Below are positions 63,608 to 64,000 of a stretch of 64,000 bases of DNA, piece by piece; within the stretch, counting starts at the first letter, position 1; the number at the start of each line of letters is the position of its first letter. The notes below the pieces were generated by a model. The model did no database searches and was not told where the DNA came from. It worked only from the letters and a program-made list of their open reading frames with translations. The DNA comes from Neorhizobium tomejilense. Lineage in GTDB: Bacteria; Pseudomonadota; Alphaproteobacteria; Rhizobiales; Rhizobiaceae. A program made the translations under genes and the position numbers. The stretch covers positions 1 through 64,000 of the forward strand of contig PVBG01000010.1 in NCBI GenBank assembly GCA_002968845.1, in the 5' to 3' direction.

Positions 63608-64000
63608 ATGCTCATGCTCGGAAGAATGCTGACGATGGCGATGGCGCTGCTGGGCGGGGTCTTCTTTTCCCAGGCGCCGGAATTCGCGCAGCAATACCGT
63701 CAGCGGATCGGCGGCGCGCTCGACGAGCTCAAGATCATGATCTCGGAATTCGACGCCCAGGCCAACCACAACGGCCTCGACCGCCAGGAGGCGCTCAACA
63801 TCTATTCCGCCTCGCCGCAGACCTTCCTGCGCAATCAGGGCGAAGCGATGCGGCGGACCTTTTCGCGTTACGAGATGCTCGCCGAGCAACAGAAAGAGCT
63901 GACCCTGGCGCCACCGTTCACCAAGCCGTTCGTGGTGATGCGCAATCCCGATTCGACGACGTTTGCGAATGCCTGGCGCGATTTCGTGCCGGGTGTGCCG
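63608..64000 (+). CDS. DUF2937-family membrane protein (3' end outside window)
   Basis: An open frame starts with ATG at 63608 and runs to the last base without a stop, giving 131 residues. It has an N-terminal hydrophobic segment (MLTMAMALLGGVFFS) followed by QAPEFAQQYRQRIGGALDELKIMISEFD, the typical opening of DUF2937 proteins, which usually end with a second membrane helix that would lie beyond this window. Function of the family is unknown. GAGG precedes the start. Confidence 0.72.
   Translation, partial: MLMLGRMLTMAMALLGGVFFSQAPEFAQQYRQRIGGALDELKIMISEFDAQANHNGLDRQEALNIYSASPQTFLRNQGEAMRRTFSRYEMLAEQQKELTLAPPFTKPFVVMRNPDSTTFANAWRDFVPGVP

Overview
The window is GC-rich chromosomal DNA from an alphaproteobacterium, most likely a member of the Rhizobiaceae (Rhizobium, Agrobacterium, Neorhizobium or a close relative). 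I infer this from gene content: a single-enzyme (C4) 5-aminolevulinate synthase, an Omp19-like lipoprotein, a split ATP synthase locus carrying only atpHAGDC, an Fds-type NAD-linked formate dehydrogenase, and several palindromic intergenic repeats of rhizobial style. It is core genome. I see no rRNA, tRNA, CRISPR array, prophage, insertion sequence or integration site.

Layout. 0-2.1 kb: a truncated methyltransferase, a glutathione S-transferase divergent from an HxlR regulator, and a secreted protein of unknown function. 2.3-19.1 kb: a central-carbon block on the plus strand: sdhC, sdhD, sdhA, a small exported protein, sdhB, an omp19-like gene, zapE, mdh, sucC, sucD, sucA, sucB, three small genes (MAPEG, exported protein, SDR) and lpdA. 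Together these encode succinate dehydrogenase, succinyl-CoA synthetase, the whole 2-oxoglutarate dehydrogenase complex and malate dehydrogenase. 19.1-28.6 kb: mixed genes on both strands: GFA-family protein, cytochrome b561, TraB/GumN protein, xerC, acyltransferase, AAA ATPase, priA, a nucleotidyltransferase-fold protein and a small membrane protein. 28.8-33.9 kb: atpHAGDC, the F1 part of ATP synthase. 34.0-43.4 kb: a LysR regulator, fdsG, fdsB, fdsA, fdhD, fdsD and an oxalate/formate-type MFS transporter, a formate oxidation unit. 43.6-44.7 kb: aldo/keto reductase. 44.8-54.9 kb, minus strand: cheW, a soluble twin-PAS chemoreceptor, arginase, tamB and tamA. 55.0-59.3 kb: a glycine-zipper lipoprotein, then a form II CO-dehydrogenase-like molybdenum hydroxylase (small, large and medium subunits). 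59.5-64 kb: hemA, dxr, a flavin monooxygenase and a truncated DUF2937 gene.

The main theme is aerobic energy metabolism: TCA cycle, electron entry from succinate and formate, ATP synthesis and heme synthesis. I found no obvious large new system. The most unexplained signals are regulatory or structural: (1) an evenly spaced array of four AGGGATAAATC-type boxes in front of the nucleotidyltransferase-fold gene; (2) a heavily structured sucA leader in which a hairpin lies exactly between a strong Shine-Dalgarno sequence and the start codon; (3) two equal-length 178-bp inverted-repeat elements on either side of fdsA inside the formate dehydrogenase operon; (4) a small exported protein inserted between sdhA and sdhB; (5) an FNR/FixK-like box in front of hemA.
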